A stretch of 64,000 nt of DNA from Rheinheimera faecalis (GTDB taxonomy: Bacteria; Pseudomonadota; Gammaproteobacteria; Enterobacterales; Alteromonadaceae): assembly GCF_021290965.1 (NCBI RefSeq), contig NZ_JAJOYT010000002.1, positions 372,001 to 436,000 of the forward strand. Direction: 5' to 3'. Numbering within the stretch: position 1 is the stretch's first letter; each line of letters begins with the position of its first letter. The notes beneath the pieces are model-generated. The model was not told where the DNA came from, searched no databases, and was given only the letters and a program-made list of their open reading frames with translations. A program made the translations under genes and the position numbers. Below, piece by piece: positions 1-8,003 of the stretch.

Positions 1-1038
1 GCTTTATTACAGCAGGCAAAGCAACTGGCACAGCAGAATCAGATTAAAGTCAGCACTTATTTGCAGCAGCACTTAACCGCAGCCTTATTAAGCCGGGCTT
101 TTCCGGACCGCATTGCGATTTTACGTGGCAAAGGTTATCTGCTGACGAACAATGCTGGTGCTTTGTTATTTCCGGACAGCCCTTTATCTGGCGCCGAAGT
201 GCTGGTGATCTGTGATTTGTATTTTGGTCATAGCACGCAAATTAGCCTGGCGGCACGCTGGACCATGGCTGAACTGATGCAGGAATGGCAGGCTGATTTA
301 CAGAAGCAGCCTTATTTTGGTTTTGATGCGCAGCAGGGCCGTTTTATTGCGGAGCAGCGCTTAATGCTTGGCAGTTGTGTGCTTGAGCGTAAACCTCTGA
401 ATACTAAACTGACGGAAACAGAGCAGCAGCAAGCCTGGCTTGATTGGTTAAAACAACAGGGTTTACAGGCTTTGCCATGGACTGAACAGGCATTGCAACT
501 GCGGCACAGGCTGCAATTGATGCAGCGTTATATGCCAGAACATCATTTGCCAAAAGCCGATGATGAAGGCTTGTGGGCAGATGCACAAAACTGGTTAGCC
601 CCTGCTTTAGGCAGGTTTACAAAACTGAATGATTTGAATAAGTTAGACCTTTACACTTTATTGTGGCAACGTCTGACATACAAAGAGCAGCAGCTGATCA
701 ATAGCTGTGTGCCAGACAGTTGGCGTTCAGCTGTAGGATCTATGATCCCTGTTCACTACAGCGATGAAGGAGAAGCCATTTTGTCTGTTCGAATTCAGGA
801 AATGTTTGGTCAGCTCGATACTCCAGCTGTGGCAAACGGGCGTTTAGCCATGAAAATTCATTTATTGTCGCCAGCGCGCCGCCCTTTACAGGTGACTCAG
901 GATTTGGCCAGTTTCTGGGCCAATAGTTACACTGAAGTGAAAAAGGAAATGAAAGGCCGTTATCCAAAACATTATTGGCCCGAAAATCCTGCAGAGGCCA
1001 TGCCGACTAATAAAACTAAAAAAGCTATGCAAAAATGA
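1..1038 (+). CDS. hrpB: ATP-dependent helicase HrpB, C-terminal part (5' truncated by window edge)
   Basis: The reading frame is open from base 1, so only the last 345 residues of a protein of roughly 800 are visible; the DEAH motor domains lie outside the window. The visible part matches the C-terminal HrpB-specific region, including the stretch around IPVHYSDEGEAILSVRIQEMFG and the terminal RRPLQVTQDLASFW...YPKHYWPENP block that is diagnostic of HrpB. The family is a DExH-box RNA/DNA helicase of poorly known cellular role. The stop overlaps the start of mrcB by four bases, the same hrpB-mrcB order as in E. coli. Confidence 0.93.
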   Translation, partial: ALLQQAKQLAQQNQIKVSTYLQQHLTAALLSRAFPDRIAILRGKGYLLTNNAGALLFPDSPLSGAEVLVICDLYFGHSTQISLAARWTMAELMQEWQADLQKQPYFGFDAQQGRFIAEQRLMLGSCVLERKPLNTKLTETEQQQAWLDWLKQQGLQALPWTEQALQLRHRLQLMQRYMPEHHLPKADDEGLWADAQNWLAPALGRFTKLNDLNKLDLYTLLWQRLTYKEQQLINSCVPDSWRSAVGSMIPVHYSDEGEAILSVRIQEMFGQLDTPAVANGRLAMKIHLLSPARRPLQVTQDLASFWANSYTEVKKEMKGRYPKHYWPENPAEAMPTNKTKKAMQK

Positions 1039-3296
1039 CACAAAAACAAAGCCGTACTCCAAGAAAAAAACCAGCAGCCAAAAATGCCAAACGCCCGCAG
1101 TTTGCCCGACAAATGCTGTGGCTTGCACTGAAAATTGGGCTGGTGCTGCTGTTGACCTTATTTATTTATCTGATTTATCTGGACAGCAAAATTACGACCT
1201 TGTTTTCCAGTCATAAATGGCAATTTCCAGCTCAGGTTTATGCTCGTAGCCTCGAGTTAATTCCGGGCAAAAGCCTGACGCAAAAGCAGTTAGTCAGTGA
1301 ACTGAATTTGTTGCAGTACAGGGCGGTCAATAAAATCAATGGCCCTGGTCAGTACAGCCAGAGTGGCGATAAAGTGACGGTGTTTCGCCGCGCTTTTCAG
1401 TTTGCCGATGGCTACGATCAGGAAGAAGCTTTTACTGTGTCTTTTGCAGGTCAAAGGGTGCACAACATTTATGACCATCAACTGAAAAAGTCGGTGCAAA
1501 AAGCCAGAATTGAACCACAACTGGTGCAGCATCTGGTGTCCTCAGAACAAGAAGACAGAGAAATGGTGACTCTGGCAGATATGCCGGATCATATTAAAGA
1601 AGCCTTACTGACCATAGAAGACCGTGACTTCTACCAGCACCATGGGGTGTCGGTCTGGTCTGTGGTTCGTGCTTTTTGGGCCAATCTGATGGCTGGACGC
1701 ACTGTACAAGGCGGCTCAACCTTAACCCAGCAGTTGGCAAAAAACATGTACCTGACGGCGGATAAAACCATTATCCGTAAGGTGAATGAAGCACTGATCG
1801 CTCTAATTCTGGATTATCGTTACAGCAAGGATCAAATCCTTGAAGCCTATCTGAACGAAATTTTTATCGGCCAGTTCCATAATAATGCAGTACATGGTTT
1901 TGCTTTAGGCAGTAAGTTTTATTTTGGTAAACCTTTGGACGAGTTACTGCCAGAGGAATATGCGTTGTTGGTGGCTATAGTCAAAGGGCCTTCTTATTAC
2001 GATCCACGGCGTTTTGGCGCACGAGCTAAAGATCGCCGTGATCTGGTGCTGAAAATGCTGCATAACGAGCAGTTATTGTCTGACGCCGACTATCAACGAG
2101 CGGTAAGCAAGCCATTAGCCGTGATCCCCATGGGCCATCATTTGAAAGGCCGTTCCCCTTCTTATCTGGACGCGGTAAAACGTGAGCTGAAAGAGTTAGT
2201 GACTGATACAGCTACTATTGAAGAGGGTATGAAAATTTTCACCTACATGGACCCTCAGGCGCAACTTGCTGCCGAACATAGCGTAAAACAACGCCTGTCC
2301 GAACTGGATAGTAAATTGGAAGCTGCTATGGTGGTAACCGATTATCAGGCAGGATCATACAAAGCTATAGTGGGTGGCAAAGCGGTACATTTTGCGGGTT
2401 ATAACAGAGCCTTGGATGCCCGTCGTCAGATAGGCAGCATAGTAAAGCCAGTGCTTTATCTGCAGGCGCTGAGTAGGCCAAATCAGTTTAGTCTGGCGAC
2501 TATGCTCGATGACAGTCCTATTCACCTGAAAGGCAATCAGGGGGGCTGGAGTCCGCAAAACTTTGATAAAAAATTCCGTGGGCAGGTGACCCTGATCCAG
2601 GCCTTATCTGAATCATTAAACGTTCCTACAGTGCGCTTAGGGTTAAAACTGGGTTTACCAGCATTGCAGGATGGTTTTAAACGACTGGGGCTTGAGCGTG
2701 AAGTGAAGCTGCAGCCATCAGCCTTTTTAGGTGCGGTAGAGCTGACACCAGCTGAAGTGGCGCAGCTGTATCAGGTGATTGCCAACAAAGGTCGTTACAT
2801 AAAACTGGCTAGTATAGAGTCTATAACCAAGACTGACGGTACTATGCTGTATCAGCGTAGAAACATTGTGCAACAAAGAGTTACAGAAGATGCGGATTAC
2901 CTGCTGCAATATGCCATGCAACAAAGCACTCGCAGCGGTACTTCAAAAACACTGGCGAATCAGTTTGCCGGCATAAGGTTTGCCGGAAAAACCGGAACAT
3001 CCAGTGATCACAAAGACAGCTGGTTTACCGGCTTTGAGCATGAGTCTTCGGTTACGGTCTGGTTAGGCAGAGATGACAATAAACCCATAGGTTTAACGGG
3101 AGGCTCTGGTGCTTTAACTTTATTTAGCCAGTATTTCAGGATGGTTCCTCCGAACTCTTTGTTCAGAGCTATACCGCCTGATGTCACTTTAGGGCGTTTT
3201 TCCGCTATAACAGGCCGTGCTGTGGCCGATGATTGTGACGGAACGCTATTGTTGCCTAAAGTTGTTAGTGCGACCTTACTTACGGATTGCGAATAA
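1035..3296 (+). CDS. mrcB: Penicillin-binding protein 1B (bifunctional glycosyltransferase/transpeptidase)
   Basis: This is a class A PBP that polymerises lipid II and cross-links peptidoglycan at the inner membrane. The 753-residue chain has a basic cytoplasmic tail, one membrane anchor at about 28-50, a UB2H-like region at about 65-150 (the LpoB-docking domain of PBP1b), a GT51 domain with catalytic Glu195 in EDRDFYQHHG and the QGGSTLTQQLAKN motif from Gln225, then a transpeptidase domain with Ser468-x-x-Lys471, SLN at 527-529 and KTGT at 652-655. All catalytic motifs are intact. The start overlaps the hrpB stop (ATGA), indicating coupled translation. A regulator gene starts only 17 bp downstream and may be co-transcribed. 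Confidence 0.97.
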   Translation: MTQKQSRTPRKKPAAKNAKRPQFARQMLWLALKIGLVLLLTLFIYLIYLDSKITTLFSSHKWQFPAQVYARSLELIPGKSLTQKQLVSELNLLQYRAVNKINGPGQYSQSGDKVTVFRRAFQFADGYDQEEAFTVSFAGQRVHNIYDHQLKKSVQKARIEPQLVQHLVSSEQEDREMVTLADMPDHIKEALLTIEDRDFYQHHGVSVWSVVRAFWANLMAGRTVQGGSTLTQQLAKNMYLTADKTIIRKVNEALIALILDYRYSKDQILEAYLNEIFIGQFHNNAVHGFALGSKFYFGKPLDELLPEEYALLVAIVKGPSYYDPRRFGARAKDRRDLVLKMLHNEQLLSDADYQRAVSKPLAVIPMGHHLKGRSPSYLDAVKRELKELVTDTATIEEGMKIFTYMDPQAQLAAEHSVKQRLSELDSKLEAAMVVTDYQAGSYKAIVGGKAVHFAGYNRALDARRQIGSIVKPVLYLQALSRPNQFSLATMLDDSPIHLKGNQGGWSPQNFDKKFRGQVTLIQALSESLNVPTVRLGLKLGLPALQDGFKRLGLEREVKLQPSAFLGAVELTPAEVAQLYQVIANKGRYIKLASIESITKTDGTMLYQRRNIVQQRVTEDADYLLQYAMQQSTRSGTSKTLANQFAGIRFAGKTGTSSDHKDSWFTGFEHESSVTVWLGRDDNKPIGLTGGSGALTLFSQYFRMVPPNSLFRAIPPDVTLGRFSAITGRAVADDCDGTLLLPKVVSATLLTDCE

Positions 3297-3313
3297 ACGG
3301 GAATTATTGACTT

Positions 3314-5467
3314 ATGTCGTTCAGGCCAGAGAAGCAATTAAAAGTTGATGAGTGGTGGTATCTGCCACAGCTGGATAAGCTGGCAAAGCTCAACAGCAGA
3401 ATGGAAGTCAGCGAGTTGGCTGATCTCGATCATTTGTGCCAAAGCGTACTCAATTTTTTCTTGTTAAATCCTGGCCGTTTAATCAGCAAAGAAGAGCTGC
3501 TTAAAGAAGTCTGGCAAATGACATCTGTCACTGATGGCCGTGTTGCGCGGGTGATCAGTATTTTGCGTGATGTGCTGGGTGATGACGTGAAGTCCCCACG
3601 TTATATCGAAACTATTCCAAAACGGGGTTACCGTTTTATTGCCAAAGTAATTGAGCAGGAACAACTGATTGCTCAGGCTTCCAATTCTCAGGATGAGCCT
3701 GCAAGTGCAGCGGAACGAAAGATCAATCGTATTTGGTGGGCAGGTTTAACAATAGCGACCCTGTTATTGGCTTTGTTAGCCAGCTGGTTATTTTGGCCTG
3801 CCAACTCAGTGGTCGAAGAGCAGGCTCCTTTTGTAAACTGGAGCCCGGTGTCGTCGTTAGATGGCTTTGAGTATTATCCGGCCATTTCCTACGATAAAAA
3901 CTTTTTAGTCTACAGCTACCAAAAAAGTAAAAATCATTCCAACGTTTTAATGTTGCAGAACTTGCAGACCCATCAGACATTGCAGCTCACTGATAGCAAT
4001 GCAGATGATTTTGGTGCCAGTTTTCGGCCTGATGGTAAAGCTATTGCCTATCAGCGTCTTAAGTATCGGGAATCCTGCGAAATTCGTTTATTAACTTTTA
4101 CCGGCGAGCCAGGTCATTCTGCTACAGAAGATAAACTACTGACCTCTTGTGGTGGGGGAAGTACATCCACCCGCATATCCTGGGCTCCTGACGGTAAGTC
4201 TTTGTTATTTAGCAGTGACGAAAATAACGAACAACGTATGGCAATTTTTTCACTGGATATTGCGTCAGGTAATAAAACTCAGCTGGTGTTGCCAAGTAAT
4301 TCTGGTATGGGAGATTTTACCGCTCGTTATTCCCATTCGGGCGATAAAATTGCTTTTTTAAGAGATGTTGCCAGCAACTCGGTACAAATTTGGCTGATGG
4401 ATTTAAACAGCAGAGAAACTTCATTGTTACTGCATATTAAGCATAGTTATCCTGGCGATATAGCCTGGAGCCACGATGATGAGCATATTTATTATCCTGC
4501 CCGTAAGTGGAATATTGAAAGTGTTAACGTTAAATCTGGGGTACTTAAGACTGTTGCGCTGACCAATAACCAAGCTTATGAAGTTGCGCTGGGAGGGATC
4601 AATGAATTTTATGGCGTGATAGGCCGATATGGAAATTATTATATTAAGAAATTTAATAACCCTATCACTAACTTAAAGTCGTCTGAAGAAATTGTATTTA
4701 AATCCAATCGCAGCGAACGTTTGGTTGAAGCAAATCCTACTTTAGATGGGCCAATAGCCGCAGTTTCTATGCGTACAGGTCTGCCTCAGGTCTGGTTGTT
4801 TTATCCGAATGGTAAGCAAGAGATGATTAGCCAGTTTGAGAGCTCTGTGGTGATTTCCGATATGGAGTTTTCCGGAGATGGCAAACAGCTGTTGGTTTTG
4901 ATTGATCAGGAAGTTTGGTTATTTGATTTAACAGGGCAGGCTAAAAGAATAAGTGCAAAAGGCGAAGTGGTGAAAAACCTTAGCTGGGGCCAGCAAACTA
5001 ATAGTATTTTTTATACGATCAATAATAAAGGCAACTGGAAAGTAATGTCTTATCAGCTAGGTTCAGAAGCTTTGCCTGCTGTTTATTTAGATGGGATCGA
5101 TTTATTTGTCCAGAGCAAAGGCAGTAACCACCAGCTAAAACGAAATGCGTTAACTGGCAAATACAGTATTTTAACTGAGCAGGGAGAAGAGCCTTTGAGT
5201 GAGGAGGTTCAGCGGTTAATCTTTGCCGAGTCTTCCACTTTTTTATTAAGGGAAAATGGCATTTATTTTTCTGCGACTAATGATCAGCTGCAAAGTCAGT
5301 TATTTTTTTACTCTTATCAGGATAAACGTCTGACACCATTGGCTTTGGTATCTGATTTACACTCATCCCGTTTTTCTCTCAGTCATGATGGCCAGTATAT
5401 TTATATGGTGATAGGTGAAACTCAGGATTTAGATATAGCTAAATTAGAGCTAAAAACCATAAATTAA
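3314..5467 (+). CDS. CadC/ToxR-like membrane-anchored transcriptional regulator with beta-propeller sensor (regulator 1)
   Basis: The 717-residue protein begins with an OmpR/PhoB-type winged helix (about 1-115; RVISILRDVLGDD and the wing signature YIETIPKRGYRFIAKV). A single membrane segment follows at about 140-162 (IWWAGLTIATLLLALL). The large periplasmic part carries several TolB/PD40-like blade motifs: SWAPDGKSLLFSS, RYSHSGDKIAFLRD, AWSHDDEHIYY, EFSGDGKQLLVL and SLSHDGQYIYMV. This is the one-component layout of CadC and ToxR, where a periplasmic sensor drives a cytoplasmic DNA-binding domain. A GGGAA ribosome site precedes the ATG. It lies 17 bp after mrcB and is followed by a small secreted peptide gene and a second regulator of the same architecture. 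Its ligand and targets are unknown. Confidence 0.88.
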   Translation: MSFRPEKQLKVDEWWYLPQLDKLAKLNSRMEVSELADLDHLCQSVLNFFLLNPGRLISKEELLKEVWQMTSVTDGRVARVISILRDVLGDDVKSPRYIETIPKRGYRFIAKVIEQEQLIAQASNSQDEPASAAERKINRIWWAGLTIATLLLALLASWLFWPANSVVEEQAPFVNWSPVSSLDGFEYYPAISYDKNFLVYSYQKSKNHSNVLMLQNLQTHQTLQLTDSNADDFGASFRPDGKAIAYQRLKYRESCEIRLLTFTGEPGHSATEDKLLTSCGGGSTSTRISWAPDGKSLLFSSDENNEQRMAIFSLDIASGNKTQLVLPSNSGMGDFTARYSHSGDKIAFLRDVASNSVQIWLMDLNSRETSLLLHIKHSYPGDIAWSHDDEHIYYPARKWNIESVNVKSGVLKTVALTNNQAYEVALGGINEFYGVIGRYGNYYIKKFNNPITNLKSSEEIVFKSNRSERLVEANPTLDGPIAAVSMRTGLPQVWLFYPNGKQEMISQFESSVVISDMEFSGDGKQLLVLIDQEVWLFDLTGQAKRISAKGEVVKNLSWGQQTNSIFYTINNKGNWKVMSYQLGSEALPAVYLDGIDLFVQSKGSNHQLKRNALTGKYSILTEQGEEPLSEEVQRLIFAESSTFLLRENGIYFSATNDQLQSQLFFYSYQDKRLTPLALVSDLHSSRFSLSHDGQYIYMVIGETQDLDIAKLELKTIN

Positions 5468-5476
5468 TCATTAATT

Positions 5477-5541
5477 TATAATAATTTCATCAGTTTATGA
5501 TTTTTTTTGTATCCGATACTGTTGTGGTCGAACTTAACCAC
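5477..5541 (+). promoter_or_regulatory. Putative control region of the secreted peptide gene (TATAAT plus two inverted repeats)
   Basis: Between regulator 1 and the peptide gene lie a TATAAT at 5477-5482, a near-perfect palindrome GTATCcGATAC at 5509-5519, and an inverted repeat GTGGT (5524-5528) / ACCAC (5537-5541). No good -35 box is seen, which would suit an activator-dependent promoter of the ToxR/CadC kind. The assignment as an operator is inference. Confidence 0.35.
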
Positions 5542-5560
5542 TCTTATTGGAACTTACATT

Positions 5561-5839
5561 ATGAAACTGATTAAATTTATTGCTGCTGCCGCCTTAGTTG
5601 CTTCAACTTCTTTAGTTTCAGGCGGTAACGCCGCCCCCGCTGGTGTGGCCCCACAAATTGCTGCGTGCTACAACTGGCCATACTGCCGTGACGTAGAAAT
5701 TGCTGATCAGACTACTGAGCTGGAACAATATATTGCAGCATGCTACAACTGGCCATACTGCCGCGATGTAGAAGTCGCTGAGCAGACTCTGGATGTGAAA
5801 CCACAGATGCAAATAGAAACAGTTAGTAAAGCAGTTTAA
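5561..5839 (+). CDS. Small secreted peptide with two CYNWPYC repeat cassettes; unknown function
   Basis: I do not recognise this family. The 92-residue product has a clear Sec signal peptide (basic MKLIK, hydrophobic run, likely cleavage after NAA at residue 25). The mature part is dominated by two copies of IAACYNWPYCRDVE(I/V)A(D/E)QT at residues 33-51 and 58-76, a 25-residue period. Each copy has a Cys-x5-Cys pair (Cys36/Cys42 and Cys61/Cys67) that could close a small disulfide ring in the periplasm. The ATG at 5561 is chosen because it starts the signal peptide; GGAA at 5549-5552 is a weak ribosome site. It is flanked on both sides by CadC-like regulators, suggesting a regulated exported peptide. 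Whether it is a signal, toxin, processed peptide or structural protein cannot be told from sequence. Confidence 0.75.
   Translation: MKLIKFIAAAALVASTSLVSGGNAAPAGVAPQIAACYNWPYCRDVEIADQTTELEQYIAACYNWPYCRDVEVAEQTLDVKPQMQIETVSKAV
5657..5788 (+). repeat. Two tandem 57-bp coding repeats (75-bp period) inside the secreted peptide gene
   Basis: Copy 1 spans 5657-5713 and copy 2 spans 5732-5788. A core of more than 20 bases encoding CYNWPYC is identical in both copies, while flanking codons differ mostly at third positions. This points to an internal duplication with selection on the peptide core. Confidence 0.85.
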
Positions 5840-5870
5840 CTCCTCCTCTCTACTTTTCGTCTGAATTGGT

Positions 5871-5901
5871 TATAATCCGCCTACCTGTTTATGTAGGCGG
5901 A
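5871..5901 (+). promoter_or_regulatory. -10 box and perfect 9-bp inverted repeat before regulator 2
   Basis: A consensus TATAAT at 5871-5876 is immediately followed by a perfect inverted repeat, TCCGCCTAC (5876-5884) and GTAGGCGGA (5893-5901), with an 8-base spacer. The repeat ends five bases before the ATG of regulator 2 and no Shine-Dalgarno sequence is visible. It covers the expected transcription start, so it could be an operator or an mRNA hairpin masking initiation. There is no T-run after it, so it is not a terminator. Confidence 0.5.
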
Positions 5902-5906
5902 CCCTT

Positions 5907-8000
5907 ATGCAACATACGGCAGACTACCTGACCTTTGGTCAATGGCGGTATCTGCGTACCATTGGACAACTACAGCCTCTGTCAGCTACAGCTGATCCGG
6001 AGGTACTGACGTTGGAACCACGGCTGCATAAGTTATTAAACTTCTTTCTGGATCATAAAGATTTAGTGGTGAGCCGCGAGCAGATATTATCTGGAGTCTG
6101 GGGTGAGGGCTTAGGTTCTGATGAGTCTTTAACCCGGGCCATAGCCGCCCTGCGACGTGCTTTACAAGACAGCAGGGTGGAACCTACCTACATTGCCACT
6201 TTGTCCAAAAAGGGATACTGCTGGCTGGCTCCTGTTGCTGAAGTTGATTTACCTCCTTTGACTGAAGAGTCTGAGTCGCAGGATTCTGCTGCACCTCTTG
6301 ATCTAATCAGTACTCAAAAAGCTATAGAAAGCTGGCATAGCGGCAAAAAAAGTAAACTAAAACGTATTCGGTATATCTGGTTTAGTACACTGGTGCTGTT
6401 AGTTTGTAGTCTGAGTTTCGCTTTACTGGTCAGCAAGATGAATGAAAAGGCCACTTTACCCCGATACTTGCAAGTGACACCTGTCAGCGCTTTGGATGGT
6501 AAAGAGCAGACTCCGCTATTATCCGGTGATCAGTCTTTATTATTGTTTCAACACCAGCTACCAAATAAATCCGATTGGCGCTGGGTGATACAGCATTTAC
6601 CTTCTATGCAGTCTTTGCATGATGATCAGGCTTACCAGCAGCTTTCGCAGCCGCATTGGTACAATTCTGAACAGGTTATCTTTCGTGCGCAACAACAGCA
6701 GGACTGTGTGTTTTGGCGCAAAAGGATAAAACCTGATTTTTCAGCTGCAACACCGCTGTTTTCCTGCCACCAATTTATTGCTGCAGGACAAGCGATCACT
6801 GCGGATGGTTTGTACTGGCTGGATTTAGACCCTGCCACAGGTCAAACCCAGCTCTGGTTGTGGCAACAGGATAACTCTCAACGTTTATTAATGCAGTTTC
6901 CTGTGCAGTGGCGTGGCATCAGCCATTTAATTGTCAAAGATAAAAAGGCTTATGCAATAGCGCAGAAAGGCTTTAGTTATTCTTCCTTAATAGAGCTGGA
7001 TCTGACCGATCTGGACTGGCGTGTGATAGCAGACTTTGATTTTTCTGCCAACCAGCTGGCTTGGTGGGGAGAACATGACTTGTTGGTGAATAAATCAGAG
7101 CAGCAATTGCAGGTACTCTCCTTGCGTACAGGAAACAGCAGGGTTTTTGGTGAAATGACTTTTAACCTGGCCGATAGCTCGGTATGGCAACAATCATTAT
7201 TAGCTGTTTACCCTGCGCAAGCTGTAACCGATTTACGACAATTGCAATGGCAGGAACATGACAATCGGATCCTCACTTTGCCTTTTGTCGAAAGCAACAG
7301 ATCCGAGTTTTTGTTACTGGCGCAGAACGACCAGTATTATTTCGTATCAGACCGGTCAGGCTTGCCACAACTCTGGCGTTCACATGGGCAGAACACCCAA
7401 CAAATCAGTCAGTTTAAGACACAGTTAGCGATCCGGCAGTTGCTCTGGTTTCACGGTAAATTGCTGGTGCTGATTGACAGGCAGTTGTATGAGTTTTCGG
7501 AAGAGGATGCACAGTTACGGCCCTTCACAGAAAAGCTGGCAGGCAGTGAACGCTTTGTGGTCTGTGATGATAAGTTGTACTGGACCTCCTATGACCAAAA
7601 AGGCTGGGTTTTAAATCGTTTTGAGCAAGGGAAAATTAAACAACTGCTGAAGGATGTGGTCAATGCGGAATGTGGGCCAGGACAAAGCCTGGTTTTACAA
7701 CAGCAGGATTCGCATTATGTCAAACAATGGCAGCAAGGGCAGGCTATGACTTTGCCAGTGCAGATTAACTGGCGTAATACGGCAGCAGATGCCTGGGCAA
7801 GCACAGAAACTGGCTTGTACTGGTTATCTGGCGGCGGAACTCAGTTAAATTATTACGACTGGCAAAATCAACAACAGCAGCAGTGGCCTCTATCTCAGGC
7901 TGCGCTGTCTTTGATTTCAGGCCATGGGACTCTATTTGTACAACAATTCAGAGCTCAGGATACAGACATTGTCTGGTTGCATCCTGAGCCAGCTGAGTAA
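5907..8000 (+). CDS. CadC/ToxR-like membrane-anchored transcriptional regulator (regulator 2)
   Basis: The 697-residue protein has the same plan as regulator 1. It starts with an OmpR-type winged helix (about 1-115; ESLTRAIAALRRALQD and YIATLSKKGYCWLAPV), then a linker and one membrane segment at about 156-178 (YIWFSTLVLLVCSLSFALLV). A large periplasmic domain follows, rich in Trp and Gln and probably also a beta-propeller (YYFVSDRSGLPQLWRS). Both proteins share a VSALDGxE/Y block just after the membrane segment, so they are probably tandem paralogues that have diverged strongly in the sensor. The start overlaps no upstream gene and sits just after a 9-bp inverted repeat. The gene ends three bases from the convergent hemL stop. 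The signal sensed is unknown. Confidence 0.86.
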   Translation: MQHTADYLTFGQWRYLRTIGQLQPLSATADPEVLTLEPRLHKLLNFFLDHKDLVVSREQILSGVWGEGLGSDESLTRAIAALRRALQDSRVEPTYIATLSKKGYCWLAPVAEVDLPPLTEESESQDSAAPLDLISTQKAIESWHSGKKSKLKRIRYIWFSTLVLLVCSLSFALLVSKMNEKATLPRYLQVTPVSALDGKEQTPLLSGDQSLLLFQHQLPNKSDWRWVIQHLPSMQSLHDDQAYQQLSQPHWYNSEQVIFRAQQQQDCVFWRKRIKPDFSAATPLFSCHQFIAAGQAITADGLYWLDLDPATGQTQLWLWQQDNSQRLLMQFPVQWRGISHLIVKDKKAYAIAQKGFSYSSLIELDLTDLDWRVIADFDFSANQLAWWGEHDLLVNKSEQQLQVLSLRTGNSRVFGEMTFNLADSSVWQQSLLAVYPAQAVTDLRQLQWQEHDNRILTLPFVESNRSEFLLLAQNDQYYFVSDRSGLPQLWRSHGQNTQQISQFKTQLAIRQLLWFHGKLLVLIDRQLYEFSEEDAQLRPFTEKLAGSERFVVCDDKLYWTSYDQKGWVLNRFEQGKIKQLLKDVVNAECGPGQSLVLQQQDSHYVKQWQQGQAMTLPVQINWRNTAADAWASTETGLYWLSGGGTQLNYYDWQNQQQQQWPLSQAALSLISGHGTLFVQQFRAQDTDIVWLHPEPAE

Positions 8001-8003
8001 GAT

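Noticed and set aside
5507-5560. Upstream extension of the secreted peptide gene by 18 codons
   Set aside because: The extension begins with a TTG without ribosome site and would put residues before a textbook signal peptide that starts at 5561.
5876-5901. Hairpin after the peptide gene read as a terminator
   Set aside because: No T-run follows; it ends five bases before the next ATG, which fits an operator or leader structure better.
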